This document shows positions 4,904-5,147 of a stretch of 5,147 nt of DNA, piece by piece (within the stretch, counting starts at the first letter, position 1; every line of letters starts with the position of its first letter). This stretch comes from Syntrophobacterales bacterium (GTDB lineage: Bacteria; Desulfobacterota; Syntrophia; Syntrophales; UBA6807). Below the pieces are notes generated by a model, which saw only the letters and a program-made list of their open reading frames with translations, did not search any database and was not told the DNA's origin. The DNA is taken from the NCBI GenBank assembly GCA_021159265.1, contig JAGGSD010000115.1, forward strand, positions 1 through 5,147, in the 5' to 3' direction. A program made the position numbers and the translations under genes.

Positions 4904-5147
4904 TTAAACCTTAAACTCCTTTGCCACATCAATGTATGACTCTGTTGATTTATGAGGATTTTCGTTCAAGATCAAGGCTGCTGCCTGTGCGTTGCCTGTC
5001 TGCACCTGCCTGTGCCGCCTGCACGGCAGACAGGCGGGCACACAGACAGGACATGCGAAAAAAATAACGGTTCGACTGAGCTCACGCCGAAGGCTCGCCG
5101 AAGACCGCAGGCATATAGTTGATATTCCGAGGATTATTTTTTGAGCA
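4904..5147 (-). CDS. Possible 3' end of an unidentified gene, passing through two repeats
   Basis: One minus-strand frame is open from the window edge to a TAA at 4904-4906, 80 codons with no start inside the window. The other two minus frames have early stops. Its last 24 or so residues (about 4907-4978) look protein-like: a stretch AAALILNENPHKSTESYIDV followed by AKEFKV, faintly like a helix-turn-helix recognition region. The middle, residues about 14-55, is the translation of repeats D and E2 and is rich in Cys, Pro and Arg. It is not L35 or IF-3, the usual genes at this place. It could be a gene with repeats inserted in frame, a decayed fragment, or a chance open frame in GC-rich repeat DNA. 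I do not recognise a family. Confidence 0.2.
   Translation of the reverse strand, partial: AQKIILGISTICLRSSASLRRELSRTVIFFACPVCVPACLPCRRHRQVQTGNAQAAALILNENPHKSTESYIDVAKEFKV
4981..5050. repeat. Large GC-rich hairpin repeat (GCCTGCCTG family), copy 2
   Basis: Bases 4981-5003 are the exact reverse complement of 3155-3177 in copy 1. GCCTGTCTG (4994-5002) pairs perfectly with CAGACAGGC (5027-5035), the outer arms pair imperfectly out to about 4982 and 5050, and an inner stem TGCCG (5013-5017) with CGGCA (5024-5028) partly competes with it. Compared with copy 1 the centre is longer and more diverged. It is followed after 16 bases by TTCGACTGAGCTCA copy D, the same pairing of families seen in the pheS-pheT gap. 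Confidence 0.75.
5067..5107. repeat. Palindromic intergenic repeat, copy D (TTCGACTGAGCTCA family)
   Basis: ACGGTTCGACTGAGCTCA (5067-5084) is identical to 123-140 in copy A. It continues with CGCCGAAGGCTCGCCGAAGAC, a doubled CGCCGAAG right arm. Same orientation as copies A and B. The 40 bases from here to the window end show nothing beyond the open frame described separately. Confidence 0.8.

Noticed and set aside
4749..4980. Phe-rich leader peptide for attenuation of pheST
   Set aside because: No short frame with a ribosome site and a run of Phe codons was found upstream of rplT or in the pheS-pheT gap.

Overview
The window carries one minus-strand gene cluster, read from high to low coordinates: rplT (ribosomal protein L20), pheS and pheT (both subunits of phenylalanyl-tRNA synthetase) and ihfA (integration host factor alpha). 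The order rplT-pheS-pheT-ihfA is the classical proteobacterial arrangement. The moderately AT-rich genes, the ihfA-type gene next to pheT, the Cys-rich insert in PheS and the dense intergenic palindromes suggest a Desulfobacterota/Deltaproteobacteria-like genome. That lineage is an inference from memory of gene order and repeat style, not a database result.

Layout. 1-199: no gene; a TTGAAC-rich inverted repeat and a TTCGACTGAGCTCA palindrome cluster downstream of ihfA. 200-484: ihfA. 487-2907: pheT, two bases from ihfA. 2908-3357: an unusually large pheS-pheT gap holding at least four kinds of repeat, including a 153-bp element with 20-bp terminal inverted repeats (3208-3360) that sits exactly on the pheS stop codon. 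3358-4374: pheS, overlapping rplT by 4 bases (ATGA). 4371-4730: rplT. 4731-5147: no rpmI or infC directly upstream. Instead there is a 101-bp inverted-repeat domain, a candidate promoter overlapped by a perfect IHF consensus, a reading frame open through the window edge, and two more palindromic repeats.

How it works together. L20 assembles the 50S subunit, PheS and PheT form the (alpha-beta)2 enzyme that charges tRNA-Phe, and IHF-alpha pairs with IHF-beta to bend DNA. rplT/pheS and pheT/ihfA are tightly linked and probably translationally coupled, whereas pheS and pheT have been pushed apart by repeats. All four proteins look intact. The unusual content is intergenic: several palindromic repeat families have accumulated in every gap of an essential translation operon without damaging a gene. 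I see no CRISPR array, tRNA, rRNA or defence gene.
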